The notes: generated from the sequence alone by a model not told the origin. 14,970 bases of DNA from Candidatus Bathyarchaeota archaeon (GCA_015520475.1 WAQA01000084.1:1-14970); one strand, 5' to 3'. Positions 7,486 through 14,167 are shown, numbered from the stretch's first letter. Numbers and translations: made by a program.

Positions 7486-7525
7486 TCTCTCAGGCAGAGT
7501 GATCATAGACTTTATATCTGAGAGA
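7486..7525. terminator. Inverted repeat between convergent kinase and uppP genes
   Basis: TCTCTCAG (7486-7493) and CTGAGAGA (7518-7525) are perfect 8-bp inverted arms spaced by 24 nt. They overlap the 3' end of uppP. A nested AGAGA/TCTCT pair lies just upstream. The position between converging genes suggests a bidirectional 3'-end element. Archaeal termination usually relies on U-tracts, and none is strong here, so this is tentative. Confidence 0.3.
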
Positions 7526-8357
7526 ATAGGGAGGGGAGTATGGCTAGGAAACCGATGAAGAAGCAGAAGACCCAGAACTTAACTTTTTCAGCCATCTTAA
7601 CCAATGCATGAATAGATATTAAGCCCACAATCAGAGAAGTAGCAACGCTGAGAAGCAGATTTGAGATCTCATTCATCATTATCTGTTCTCCGCTTAGGCT
7701 CAAGCCGATAACCGCAACGGAAACGGCAGGTATACTCATGAGAAAGGATAATCTAACAGCCCACTCCCCCTTAAACCCTCTAAGAAGCAGAGTTGATATT
7801 GTTATGCCGGAACGGGAGATTCCTGGAAAGGCTGAGAATCCCTGAACCACCCCGAGAAGCAGGATATCCAGAAATCTTAAGTCATCAACATCTCTACTTC
7901 CAACACCGAAGCTCCGCGACAGCTTCTGTATCAGGCCAGTTATGATCAGAGCAAACCCTATAAGACTTAGGATTCCCTCTCCAAAAACATATGTTTCCTC
8001 AGCGAATCTGTAGATTAAGAAACCAACAAACCCTGAGATTATAGATGTGAAGATTAAGAAGGAGAGGAGACGGTTCACCCTATCACATTTTCTAGGATGA
8101 TACTTTGGAAGAGCTACAAGTAGCATCTTCAAGTCACGTCTGAAAAAGAAGACAGCTGCAAACAATGTTCCTATATGGAGGTATATCGAGAATCTTAAAG
8201 CATCCGTCCACCTTAAACCTAGCAGGTAGATCATGAAGAGCATCATGTTCCCCTGACTTGAGATTGGAAGCCACTCAATCACTCCCTGCAAAAGCCCTAA
8301 GAGGATAAATCTCCAATATTGATCCATCCGAAGCAGCACCTGAACATCTATGGTCAA
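7512..8357 (-). CDS. uppP: UppP/BacA-family polyprenyl-diphosphatase
   Basis: The 281-residue polytopic membrane protein belongs to the undecaprenyl-diphosphatase (UppP/BacA) family, which recycles polyprenyl diphosphate to the monophosphate lipid carrier. In archaea this would serve N-glycosylation and S-layer glycan synthesis. Both signatures are present: LLQGVIEWLPISSQGN (residues 22-37) and VVQGFSAFPGISRSG (170-184), with catalytic-site Glu28 and Arg182. The usual SSxGH histidine is Asn37. The start is TTG at 8357, supported by GGAGG (8363-8367 on the minus strand) five bases upstream; Met11 would lose that site. The Shine-Dalgarno lies inside a strong hairpin at the end of a structured leader with its own TATA box, which suggests translational control. 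Confidence 0.88.
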   Translation of the reverse strand: MTIDVQVLLRMDQYWRFILLGLLQGVIEWLPISSQGNMMLFMIYLLGLRWTDALRFSIYLHIGTLFAAVFFFRRDLKMLLVALPKYHPRKCDRVNRLLSFLIFTSIISGFVGFLIYRFAEETYVFGEGILSLIGFALIITGLIQKLSRSFGVGSRDVDDLRFLDILLLGVVQGFSAFPGISRSGITISTLLLRGFKGEWAVRLSFLMSIPAVSVAVIGLSLSGEQIMMNEISNLLLSVATSLIVGLISIHALVKMAEKVKFWVFCFFIGFLAILPSLFSQI

Positions 8358-8359
8358 TT

Positions 8360-8381
8360 GCCCCTCCTTCAGGAAAGGGGC
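8360..8381 (-). promoter_or_regulatory. uppP: Hairpin sequestering the uppP Shine-Dalgarno
   Basis: Read on the minus strand, GCCCCT (8381-8376) pairs with AGGGGC (8365-8360), and an inner CC pairs with GG around a TGAA loop. The Shine-Dalgarno GGAGG (8367-8363) is fully inside the 3' arm. The hairpin ends two bases before the TTG start codon. No U-tract follows, so it is not terminator-like. The 5' arm CCCC can alternatively pair with GGGG at 8419-8416, which would free the ribosome site. Confidence 0.55.
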
Positions 8382-8503
8382 TTACAGGTGAATCATAGTG
8401 GGTTATCCCACTCATCCCCACATTGGGCTGGTTGACGGCTGCCCATCCAAGGCGAGCCAGCTCGACTCTGGAGAGTGGAGTGGCCTATACAGCCGTTTCT
8501 CCA
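8382..8503 (-). ncRNA. Structured leader RNA upstream of uppP (candidate riboregulator)
   Basis: On the minus strand, from a start predicted near 8503, the leader folds as follows. P1 is ACGGCTG/CAGCCGT (8496-8490 with 8441-8435). P2 is CCACTCC/GGATGG (8483-8477 with 8448-8443, one bulged C). P3 is a hairpin ACTC-TCCA-GAGT (8476-8465). P4 is CGAG-CTGG-CTCG (8464-8453). P2, P3 and P4 abut one another with no spacer, giving a three-way junction. The P4 loop CTGG is complementary to CCAG (8431-8428) just 3' of P1, so a pseudoknot is possible. A separate hairpin AGTGGG-ATAA-CCCACT (8412-8397) follows, then the Shine-Dalgarno hairpin. I do not recognise a known riboswitch class. A free-standing RNA gene is the alternative. 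Confidence 0.5.
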
Positions 8504-8524
8504 AAAGTAAGGGTGGTGAAAAGA

Positions 8525-8534
8525 GATATTTAAG
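8525..8534 (-). promoter_or_regulatory. TATA box for the uppP leader
   Basis: CTTAAATATC on the minus strand matches the archaeal TATA consensus. It lies within the 276-nt gap between tfb and uppP and would start transcription near 8503, leaving a 5' leader of about 145 nt. This indicates that uppP need not depend on read-through from tfb. The remaining gap (8535-8634) holds a CTCCTAGGAG palindrome (8567-8576) and otherwise nothing I can name. Confidence 0.55.
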
Positions 8535-8634
8535 CTCTCTGATTCCTCCCCGCCCCCTCGAACGGTCTCCTAGGAGGTATTTAGATGAATATTCACTGGA
8601 AATTCTGAGGAGATGGAGATCACACTTCAATCCA

Positions 8635-9576
8635 TCAGAGACTCATTATGAACAGTAAGTGATCAACAAGCTCCTTATATCTGTTCCTTATCGTAACCTC
8701 AGTGACTTGAGCTATCTCGGCTATTTCACGTTGAGTCTTCCTTTCGCCGACAAGCACTGAAGCTATGTAGCTAGCAGCAGCCGCTATACCTGTCGGACCT
8801 CTACCTGAAGTGAGCTTTAACTCCCTCGCCGCCTTCAGAATCTTGCTGGCTATCTCCTCCACCTTACCCTGCATAGTAAGTTGATTGGAGAATTTTGAGA
8901 CGTACTGGGTTGGTTTAGTCGGTGGAATGAAGAAGCCGAGCTCCTTCACAAGGAAACGGTAGCTTCTACCAATCTCCTTCCTATTTAGATTCGAGGCCGA
9001 AGCTATCTCATCAAGTGTCCGTACAATACCACATTGTCTACAGGCGATATATACTGCAGCCGCGCTTATTCCCTGGATGGATCTTCCACGGATCAAACGT
9101 TCCTTAACAGCTCTCCTATATATAACGGAGGCCGTCTCAAATATGTTCTTTGGAAGAGAAAGGTTATTAGCGATCTTTGTTATCTCCGAAAGAGCAAAGG
9201 CAAGGTTTCTTTCAGTAGCATCTGAAACTCTTATACGCCTCTGCCACTTTCTAAGCCTGTATATCTGAGCCCTCTGATCCGACGTTATCTTCTTTCCATA
9301 GATGTCCTTGTCATGCCAGTCAATCATCGTTGAGAGGCCCTTATCATGGATCGTGAATGTTAAGGGGGCGCCGGCCCTCGCCCTCTTCTCCCTCTGCTCC
9401 TCATCGAATGCACGCCACTCCGGCCCCTGATCCGCTATTTTAGTGTCCATAACATAACCGCATGCCATACATACGATCTCAGCCGTTTCATAATCTCTCA
9501 TCAGCCTTGAACTTCCACATTCAGGACATTTCTGCACGCCGATGACATCTATTTTTGAACGTTCTTCCTTACTCAT
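8635..9576 (-). CDS. tfb: Transcription initiation factor B (TFB)
   Basis: The 313-residue archaeal homologue of TFIIB binds the TBP-TATA complex, contacts the BRE and recruits RNA polymerase. Domains in order: N-terminal zinc ribbon CPECG...CMACG (Cys17, Cys20, Cys36, Cys39); the B-reader/linker region around GPEWRAFDEEQREKRAR (51-67) and the following segment to about residue 90; then two cyclin-like repeats (about 115-210 and 215-310). The last ends with the BRE-contacting helix-turn-helix TQREIAEIAQVTEVTIRNRY. All elements are intact and the length is normal. The ATG at 9576 follows the gar1 stop by six bases, with purine-rich GAGAAG upstream. The gar1-tfb order is a known recurring archaeal gene pair, so the two are presumably co-transcribed. 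Confidence 0.97.
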   Translation of the reverse strand: MSKEERSKIDVIGVQKCPECGSSRLMRDYETAEIVCMACGYVMDTKIADQGPEWRAFDEEQREKRARAGAPLTFTIHDKGLSTMIDWHDKDIYGKKITSDQRAQIYRLRKWQRRIRVSDATERNLAFALSEITKIANNLSLPKNIFETASVIYRRAVKERLIRGRSIQGISAAAVYIACRQCGIVRTLDEIASASNLNRKEIGRSYRFLVKELGFFIPPTKPTQYVSKFSNQLTMQGKVEEIASKILKAARELKLTSGRGPTGIAAAASYIASVLVGERKTQREIAEIAQVTEVTIRNRYKELVDHLLFIMSL

Positions 9577-9582
9577 ATCTTC

Positions 9583-9837
9583 TCATCTCTTTCTAAATCT
9601 TCTTCTCTTCTTCGAGGGGAACACATAGAGAACATGATTAATGAGCTTATTTGGATCTTTAACTTCAGGTTTAACTGAGATATATGGTGAGGAGACCGGG
9701 CCTATCAGATCAAAAACTGTACCGACAAATCGCTTCTTCTCATTAAAGACTTTATCACCGATTTTTGGAAGAGACTCAGCCTTAACAACAGCCTTCCTAC
9801 TTGGAGTAATATGGATAACCCGCCCTATCCTCAGCAA
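9583..9837 (-). CDS. gar1: H/ACA RNP protein Gar1
   Basis: Gar1 is a component of the H/ACA ribonucleoprotein that guides rRNA pseudouridylation with Cbf5, Nop10 and L7Ae. The six-stranded barrel is recognisable from RIGRVIHITPS, KIGDKVFNEKKRFVGTVFDLIGPV and SSPYISVKP. A basic tail KKRRRFRKR ends the protein. An ATG at 9885 opens the frame, but the TATA box (TTTAAATA, 9888-9895) lies only a few bases before it, so transcription should begin downstream of that ATG, at about 9865. I therefore place the start at TTG 9837, preceded by GGAGG (9855-9851) and GAAGG. This gives an 84-residue protein that begins where Pyrococcus Gar1 does. Six bases separate it from tfb. Confidence 0.9.
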   Translation of the reverse strand: MLRIGRVIHITPSRKAVVKAESLPKIGDKVFNEKKRFVGTVFDLIGPVSSPYISVKPEVKDPNKLINHVLYVFPSKKRRRFRKR

Positions 9838-9887
9838 ACCTTCGTGATCTCCTCCGCAAAAGATACAAGGTAAAAAATGAAACATTC

Positions 9888-9895
9888 TATTTAAA
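9888..9895 (-). promoter_or_regulatory. TATA box of the gar1-tfb operon
   Basis: TTTAAATA on the minus strand is a near-perfect archaeal TATA box. The start of transcription is predicted near 9865, giving a leader of about 28 nt that contains GGAGG before the TTG start of gar1. Confidence 0.6.
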
Positions 9896-9898
9896 TAT

Positions 9899-10281
9899 TA
9901 CTGAGGATCTACCTGAAGATTACTCACAAATAAGTTAATGTGATTCACTCCTGACCTAAAAAAGAAATGGCATATCACTTCAAAACCGAGCATACAATCT
10001 AGGAATGAAAGAGACAGATAAACACTGGAAGGATTTCCTTCCAAGGTTTATCGAGGAGAGTCCTCCACTGCGCAGTTAATGGAAGACCTATAAGAACATC
10101 CTTCATGGACAAGAGAAACTTTAGAATAGAAGTTAAAAAGGCGTTAAACATGTAATCCAATGTCACAGCCAATCCTTAAGGGAGAAGAAGACTAAATCAG
10201 AGAGAAGACAACAAAAAACATTTATTTCAAGGAGGAACAATCTTAGGTTTACATATAGTTGATGGAAGGGAGGCTGGTTAC
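9899..10281 (+). other. Intergenic region with a cluster of three inverted repeats
   Basis: No credible coding region is seen between the divergent gar1 and phosphoesterase genes. Three inverted repeats lie almost end to end: GGAAGG-ATTT-CCTTCC (10027-10042, extendable by one T-A pair), GAGGA-GAG-TCCTC (10053-10065) and the perfect palindrome ACTGCGCAGT (10067-10076). I see no strong TATA box at the right distance on either strand, so transcription is unproven. Near the right end, CATTTATTTC (about 10219-10228) is a TATA-like element for the downstream gene. AGGGAGG at 10267-10273 is that gene's Shine-Dalgarno. Confidence 0.3.
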
Positions 10282-11031
10282 TTGCTCATCGGACACCTCT
10301 CAGACATGCATTGCGGTCCAGACCTAAAGCGGGACACATTAAAGGAGGCGATAGAGGAGATTAATAGTTTACATCCGGATCTCGTCGTTATAACAGGAGA
10401 TTTAACCGAGAACGGTTACCTCTCAGAATTCGAACTTGCAAAGAGATACATAAACATGCTTAAATGTAAAAGGATAATCGTTGGAAGCGGAAACCATGAT
10501 TACCGACACACCGGATACTTAATATGCAACAGGTTCTTCCCAAGACCAGAAGTAGTAGAGCTTGAGGACAACGCAATAATCTATCTATCTACCGCAAGAC
10601 CAGATAGGGATGAAGGAGAAGTAGGATATAGACAGATACTATGGCTTGAGAACCTCTTAAAAAAGGAGTATAAAGACTACTTCAAGATAATATCTCTACA
10701 TCATCATTTAATCCCCATCCCAGACACCGGAATCGAAAGGAACACAGTTAATGACGCTGGAGATGTACTGAGAACTCTAATCTCCGGAAACGTAAATCTA
10801 GTACTCTGCGGCCACAGACATAGACCATGGACATGGAAACTTGAAGATTTATCAGTGATACATGCTGGAAGCGTCTCCTCTAAGAGGCTTAGAGGCTTCT
10901 TCAAGAACTCATACAACATCATATCTATAGAGAGGAAACACACCGAAATGAAAGTTAAGGTTGTAGGAGGAGAATACTTAGAGATGCCAGACATATACTG
11001 GCCAACCATCCAACTCCACAAAAGAAGTTAG
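10282..11031 (+). CDS. Calcineurin-like metallophosphoesterase (CpdA/Icc-like)
   Basis: The 249-residue phosphoesterase has a complete dimetal centre: DMH (Asp8, His10), GDLTENG (Asp40), GNHD (Asn71, His72), LHHHL (His140-142) and GHRH (His178, His180). The order and spacing fit the class III cyclic-nucleotide phosphodiesterase (CpdA/Icc-like) branch, unlike the smaller MJ0936-type enzyme elsewhere in this window. The substrate is unknown; cyclic nucleotides, phospholipid heads or nucleotide diesters are all possible. The start is TTG at 10282, eight bases after a strong AGGGAGG Shine-Dalgarno. No membrane segment or signal peptide is visible. The gene seems to be monocistronic. The DNA beyond it changes to decayed and accessory genes. 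Confidence 0.88.
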   Translation: MLIGHLSDMHCGPDLKRDTLKEAIEEINSLHPDLVVITGDLTENGYLSEFELAKRYINMLKCKRIIVGSGNHDYRHTGYLICNRFFPRPEVVELEDNAIIYLSTARPDRDEGEVGYRQILWLENLLKKEYKDYFKIISLHHHLIPIPDTGIERNTVNDAGDVLRTLISGNVNLVLCGHRHRPWTWKLEDLSVIHAGSVSSKRLRGFFKNSYNIISIERKHTEMKVKVVGGEYLEMPDIYWPTIQLHKRS

Positions 11032-11566
11032 GATCATAAAGGATAGTAAGCTGGACCGCCCACCATCATCATATATCGAATCCCCAAATCAATAGATACT
11101 TCTGGAGCTAGACCTGACATCTCCGGTGAAGGACAGGCAGTTATAAAGAGGATTATACCGGTGGAGGAGCTGGAAAGCACCTAGAAAGAGAAGATTGATC
11201 CAAAAAGAAGATCGGAGAGGTATGGACTGTAATGAAGATTTGAAGGCATATGCGTTGATACAGATGTAATAGTAGACTAGCCTCAGAGGACGAAGACCAG
11301 ACAGATAAACCTTCACAGTATGTGAAGTGAGGAGACAAGGCGAATGCAGATGAAGACTACGATTAAGATGCTGGCTGGCCTCATCCTCTTTTACCTCTCA
11401 TTGCTGATCCATTCTTTTTCGAAATTATATTATCACAACACTCCAAACCGTTCAGTTGTGAGAATTGGTGATTTGAGTATCTGAGCGATAATTAGGTCAC
11501 AATTTAGTGAAAAAGCCGTCAAGTCTGGATCAAGGTTTCATTCCACCTAGGTCGCTTGTAAAACGC
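11032..11566 (+). other. 535-nt region of degenerate DNA
   Basis: No intact gene is present. The ORFs available here are short, lack ribosome sites and do not resemble proteins. A PIN-domain (VapC-like) N-terminus can be read in pieces at about 11240-11308 and is annotated separately. A stretch before it (about 11136-11240) encodes charged peptides with stops and could be the remains of a partner antitoxin, but I cannot recognise a family. Beyond 11460 I see nothing identifiable. Confidence 0.4.
11230..11308 (+). pseudogene. Remnant of a PIN-domain (VapC-like) toxin gene
   Basis: From 11248 one frame reads ICVDTDVIVD, the canonical first strand of VapC PIN ribonucleases with the two catalytic-site aspartates. 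It then hits TAG (11278). In the +1 frame, from 11282, the text continues LRGRRPDR, exactly what normally follows (DTDVIVDxLRGRRPD), before TAA at 11306. One extra base has thus broken the gene. An ATG-AAG-ATT resembling the usual MKI start sits at 11232. Further down (11367-11390) KMLAGLIL vaguely resembles the C-terminal PIN helix, but the middle is missing. The identification rests on about 18 residues, so it is suggestive rather than secure. Confidence 0.45.
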
Positions 11567-12787
11567 TCATGGTTCTAGGGATCTCGGTAAAGGAGTTTGG
11601 GTTTGGGATTTCCTCTTCGGAATGGGTGGGAAGTAGATGAATAAGTGGCTAATGCGGTCACTTTCACCTAGGTAGATTTCCCCGTGGAGCCCGGTAATTG
11701 CCGCGTCAAACTCATATCCATGCCACCATCGCTGGCTTGTAGCTCTTAGCACTCCAAGATCCCTTAGGTCACGTGTTTCTGGGTCATAACGGAACAGATG
11801 AGCTACTCCATTCACGTCTCCACTAATGCCGTAAACAACACCATCGTTCCCCACTGTTAGGGCTCTAACTCTCCTTGCAGGTGTTGGTTTCCCCAAGCAG
11901 ATGATCTCTCCACTTTGCGGGTCAAAGGAGAATAGAATACCATCGGTACTTCCTCCATATATGATCCCTGTAAACTCGTCTAAAGCCAGAGAGTCAACCT
12001 TGTTATACATTGATCTCCCTCTAAAGGAAGGTATTTGAGCAACTGATACGATTTTCTCTTGGTCTGGATCATACTTATAAAGCAAACCGCATCTTTTACC
12101 ACCATAAACGCATCCATCAGTATATACTAACAGCACATCTGAGAAGTCACCAATTTCATCAACTTTCCCATACAATTTAACTTCGCCTGAATCTACATCG
12201 TAGGTGAAGAAGGTACCGCTTTCTGAGCTTAAGCCATAGATTATATTCTTAGACTTGTCTATGGTTAAGGCAGCTATACCTTCACCCTTAACTGGAGTTG
12301 TAACGGGTGATACTTCCAAAAGAGAATAGGGATCATCTGGATCTATTATACAGCTTATGATTTCACCTTTTGGTGATCCCGTTGATTTATAGGATCTTGT
12401 CCCTGCAATGATATGTTCATCGGAACAGACTACTAGCGAATGTTTTATGTAACAATTCTCTTCTAATACGCCCATATCTTCAACGTAATCTAAATCGGGA
12501 TCATAAACGAAGAGGTGGGATCTTCTACCTGAGGTGGCGCCAAATATCCGACCGCGTGAATCTTTTGCTAATGAGGTTATGGCGCATTCTTCTGGAGGAA
12601 TAGGTTTTACAATGCCCTTCCATCCAAGTGGACGCAGGATCACTTTACCCTCTCGAACATATATATCTCTCGTATACTCATCCATTATTCCTCTGAGGAT
12701 TCTCTGCTCTTCAGTTAACTTCTCAGGCTTGATGGGGAGCTTTGGAGTGGGCCATTTCCTCTTCTTTAATTCTTCTTCTTTTAACAT
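11567..12787 (-). CDS. Seven-bladed beta-propeller protein, second of tandem pair
   Basis: I do not recognise a specific family. The 406 residues contain seven blade-like repeats of the pattern 'G-x-IYG-x(4-8)-LF-x-YDP-x(2-4)-E-x(4)-LG', for example GIIYGGSTDGILFSFDPQSG and GVVYGISGDVNGVAHLFRYDP, ending in LFIYFPP. A charged N-terminal extension of about 60 residues (from MLKEEELKKRKWPTP) precedes blade 1 and no signal peptide is seen, so the protein is probably cytoplasmic. GGGGG (12800-12796) gives an 8-nt spacing to the ATG and overlaps the end of the upstream propeller gene, only five bases away, so the two form an operon. A ligand-binding, lyase or scaffolding role is equally possible. 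Confidence 0.75.
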   Translation of the reverse strand: MLKEEELKKRKWPTPKLPIKPEKLTEEQRILRGIMDEYTRDIYVREGKVILRPLGWKGIVKPIPPEECAITSLAKDSRGRIFGATSGRRSHLFVYDPDLDYVEDMGVLEENCYIKHSLVVCSDEHIIAGTRSYKSTGSPKGEIISCIIDPDDPYSLLEVSPVTTPVKGEGIAALTIDKSKNIIYGLSSESGTFFTYDVDSGEVKLYGKVDEIGDFSDVLLVYTDGCVYGGKRCGLLYKYDPDQEKIVSVAQIPSFRGRSMYNKVDSLALDEFTGIIYGGSTDGILFSFDPQSGEIICLGKPTPARRVRALTVGNDGVVYGISGDVNGVAHLFRYDPETRDLRDLGVLRATSQRWWHGYEFDAAITGLHGEIYLGESDRISHLFIYFPPIPKRKSQTQTPLPRSLEP

Positions 12788-12792
12788 TTACT

Positions 12793-14013
12793 TTACCCCC
12801 AAGGTCTAACAAGAGGCCATCTAGAAGTAACATGTCCTTCCTTTACATACGGAGGGCTGTACATATAGATTCTTGTGGGTCTACTTAAGCAACTTGCAAA
12901 GTAGAGATTTCCAGCATAATCTCTAGTTGCTTTGGCAATATACTGAGCGTGAAGTCCATCCGCTTTTATAGGACAGATTACTTCTCTTTCAAGAGTTTCT
13001 ACGTTCATCCGGATTAAGTACATTCCCTGTGGTTCCTTCCAGTGGAGATATGTCGCATAATATAGATAGCCATCTTCTCCGAATACCAGTCCGCCAGTAT
13101 GATTATTTGTCTTTCTTCCATCACTCCAAGCAGGTCCAGCTTCACGCGGCCTATAGGCCCAACCCAAATCATAAATCTTACCCTGCGGCCCCTCATAAGG
13201 GTCGTATCGGAAAAGGCGGTTATCAAGCCTTCGAACATCCACGTTCCAGTGAACTCCATAGATGCTTTCGCCATCTGGAGAGGGCACCGCATCATAGATC
13301 AGATTATGTGTTCCGTCTCTGTATGTGGCATAGGGCAATTGAACATCAAGATGTATAAGTTTATCTGCGTCTGCATCATATTTCACTATGTACCCGAAGT
13401 CATCTACCGTGTAGCCATTTTCTTCCTTATCTATAAAGATGCTTTGGGGATTTATATCTCCTATTCGTCCGAGATCCCTATACTCATTTGTTTCAAGATC
13501 ATACACGTAAAAATGATCTCTTGGATAGGTTATTCCGTAAAGCTTTCTACGTTTCTCAGCTATGGCCATGCAGCGAGATCCTTCGTTAGGTGACATAACT
13601 CCAAAGTCTTCGATTTCCTCAGTCTTAGGATTGAATTTGAATATATGGAAACCTGTGAACATACGAACAGGATCATCCCAGCAGTTCCATGGGCGCCAAA
13701 TTAAATCTCCAATTGGCGGACCTGTACAGTGAGTTGCACCATAAAGAGACCCATCAGATGAGGGAACTAGACAATAATGGATCTTGCTATGGGTAGCATG
13801 CCCATTATCTGGTGGTTCATGAAGGGCCTCTGCTACATCGAGAATATACTTAACCTCGTCTTTTACTGGATCATATGAAACTAGAAATACTCCCAGTCCA
13901 CCTGTCAGCTCGCCGCAAACTCCAACATATATCTTACCGTCTTTGCCTGTTGTTATGGACCAGCAGGTGTCATGAACTGGAAGTGCTGAAAAGATTATTG
14001 ATCTTAAACTCAT
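12793..14013 (-). CDS. Seven-bladed beta-propeller protein, first of tandem pair
   Basis: The 406-residue protein (from ATG 14013) again shows seven blade-like repeats, such as RKLYGITYPRDHFYVYDLE and GNLYFASCLSRPTRIYMYSPP. It has distinctive conserved-looking segments: HDTCWSITTGKDGKIYVGVCGEL, NGHATHSKIHY and LYGATHCTGPP. I recall similar text in uncharacterised bacterial and archaeal propeller proteins, but the function is unknown. No signal peptide is visible. The frame opens at TTG 14028, but ATG 14013 has GGTGA eight bases upstream and is preferred. The TATA-like TAATATAAAT (14080-14071) lies about 60 nt upstream. The paired gene follows after five bases, and the shared length and Y-x-PP ending suggest an old tandem duplication. 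Confidence 0.75.
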   Translation of the reverse strand: MSLRSIIFSALPVHDTCWSITTGKDGKIYVGVCGELTGGLGVFLVSYDPVKDEVKYILDVAEALHEPPDNGHATHSKIHYCLVPSSDGSLYGATHCTGPPIGDLIWRPWNCWDDPVRMFTGFHIFKFNPKTEEIEDFGVMSPNEGSRCMAIAEKRRKLYGITYPRDHFYVYDLETNEYRDLGRIGDINPQSIFIDKEENGYTVDDFGYIVKYDADADKLIHLDVQLPYATYRDGTHNLIYDAVPSPDGESIYGVHWNVDVRRLDNRLFRYDPYEGPQGKIYDLGWAYRPREAGPAWSDGRKTNNHTGGLVFGEDGYLYYATYLHWKEPQGMYLIRMNVETLEREVICPIKADGLHAQYIAKATRDYAGNLYFASCLSRPTRIYMYSPPYVKEGHVTSRWPLVRPWG

Positions 14014-14070
14014 TCCAGATCTCACCAATAACCGATTTTTAGCGTGATTAGGTAAAAGAAAATTGTGGTG

Positions 14071-14080
14071 ATTTATATTA
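14071..14080 (-). promoter_or_regulatory. TATA box of the propeller operon
   Basis: TAATATAAAT on the minus strand lies about 60 nt before the preferred ATG of the first propeller gene. The predicted transcription start is near 14050, leaving a short leader that contains GGTGA. Confidence 0.45.
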
Positions 14081-14136
14081 TTAAAAATTTCGCGATGAGG
14101 CTACACAATTGAAAAGAGACCTCTTGCGGATCCCAT

Positions 14137-14152
14137 CAACATTTATATGTTG
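14137..14152 (+). promoter_or_regulatory. Palindromic operator over the TATA box of the relB-like pseudogene
   Basis: CAACAT-TTAT-ATGTTG is a perfect inverted repeat with 6-bp arms. It covers ATTTATATG, a TATA box centred about 23 nt before the ATG at 14168. An operator that covers the TATA box fits autorepression by a toxin-antitoxin complex. The spacing also fits a leaderless transcript. Confidence 0.5.
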
Positions 14153-14167
14153 AAGAGTTTTGTGGGA

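Noticed and set aside
8567..8576. CTCCTAGGAG palindrome downstream of tfb
   Set aside because: It is a short palindrome without a U-tract or a second copy. It is not enough to call a terminator or operator.
8398..8658. Plus-strand 86-codon ORF between tfb and uppP
   Set aside because: It runs antisense through the structured uppP leader and into the tfb end. It has no ribosome site, no protein-like pattern, and its Gly/Pro/Ser/Arg-rich text is explained by the palindromic DNA.
11089..11338. Two overlapping minus-strand ORFs (75 and 61 codons) after the phosphoesterase
   Set aside because: Their composition is not protein-like, they lack ribosome sites, and PIN-domain text is readable on the opposite strand.
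13099..13593. Plus-strand 164-codon ORF inside the first propeller gene
   Set aside because: It is entirely antisense to a gene with clear repeat structure and has no recognisable domain.
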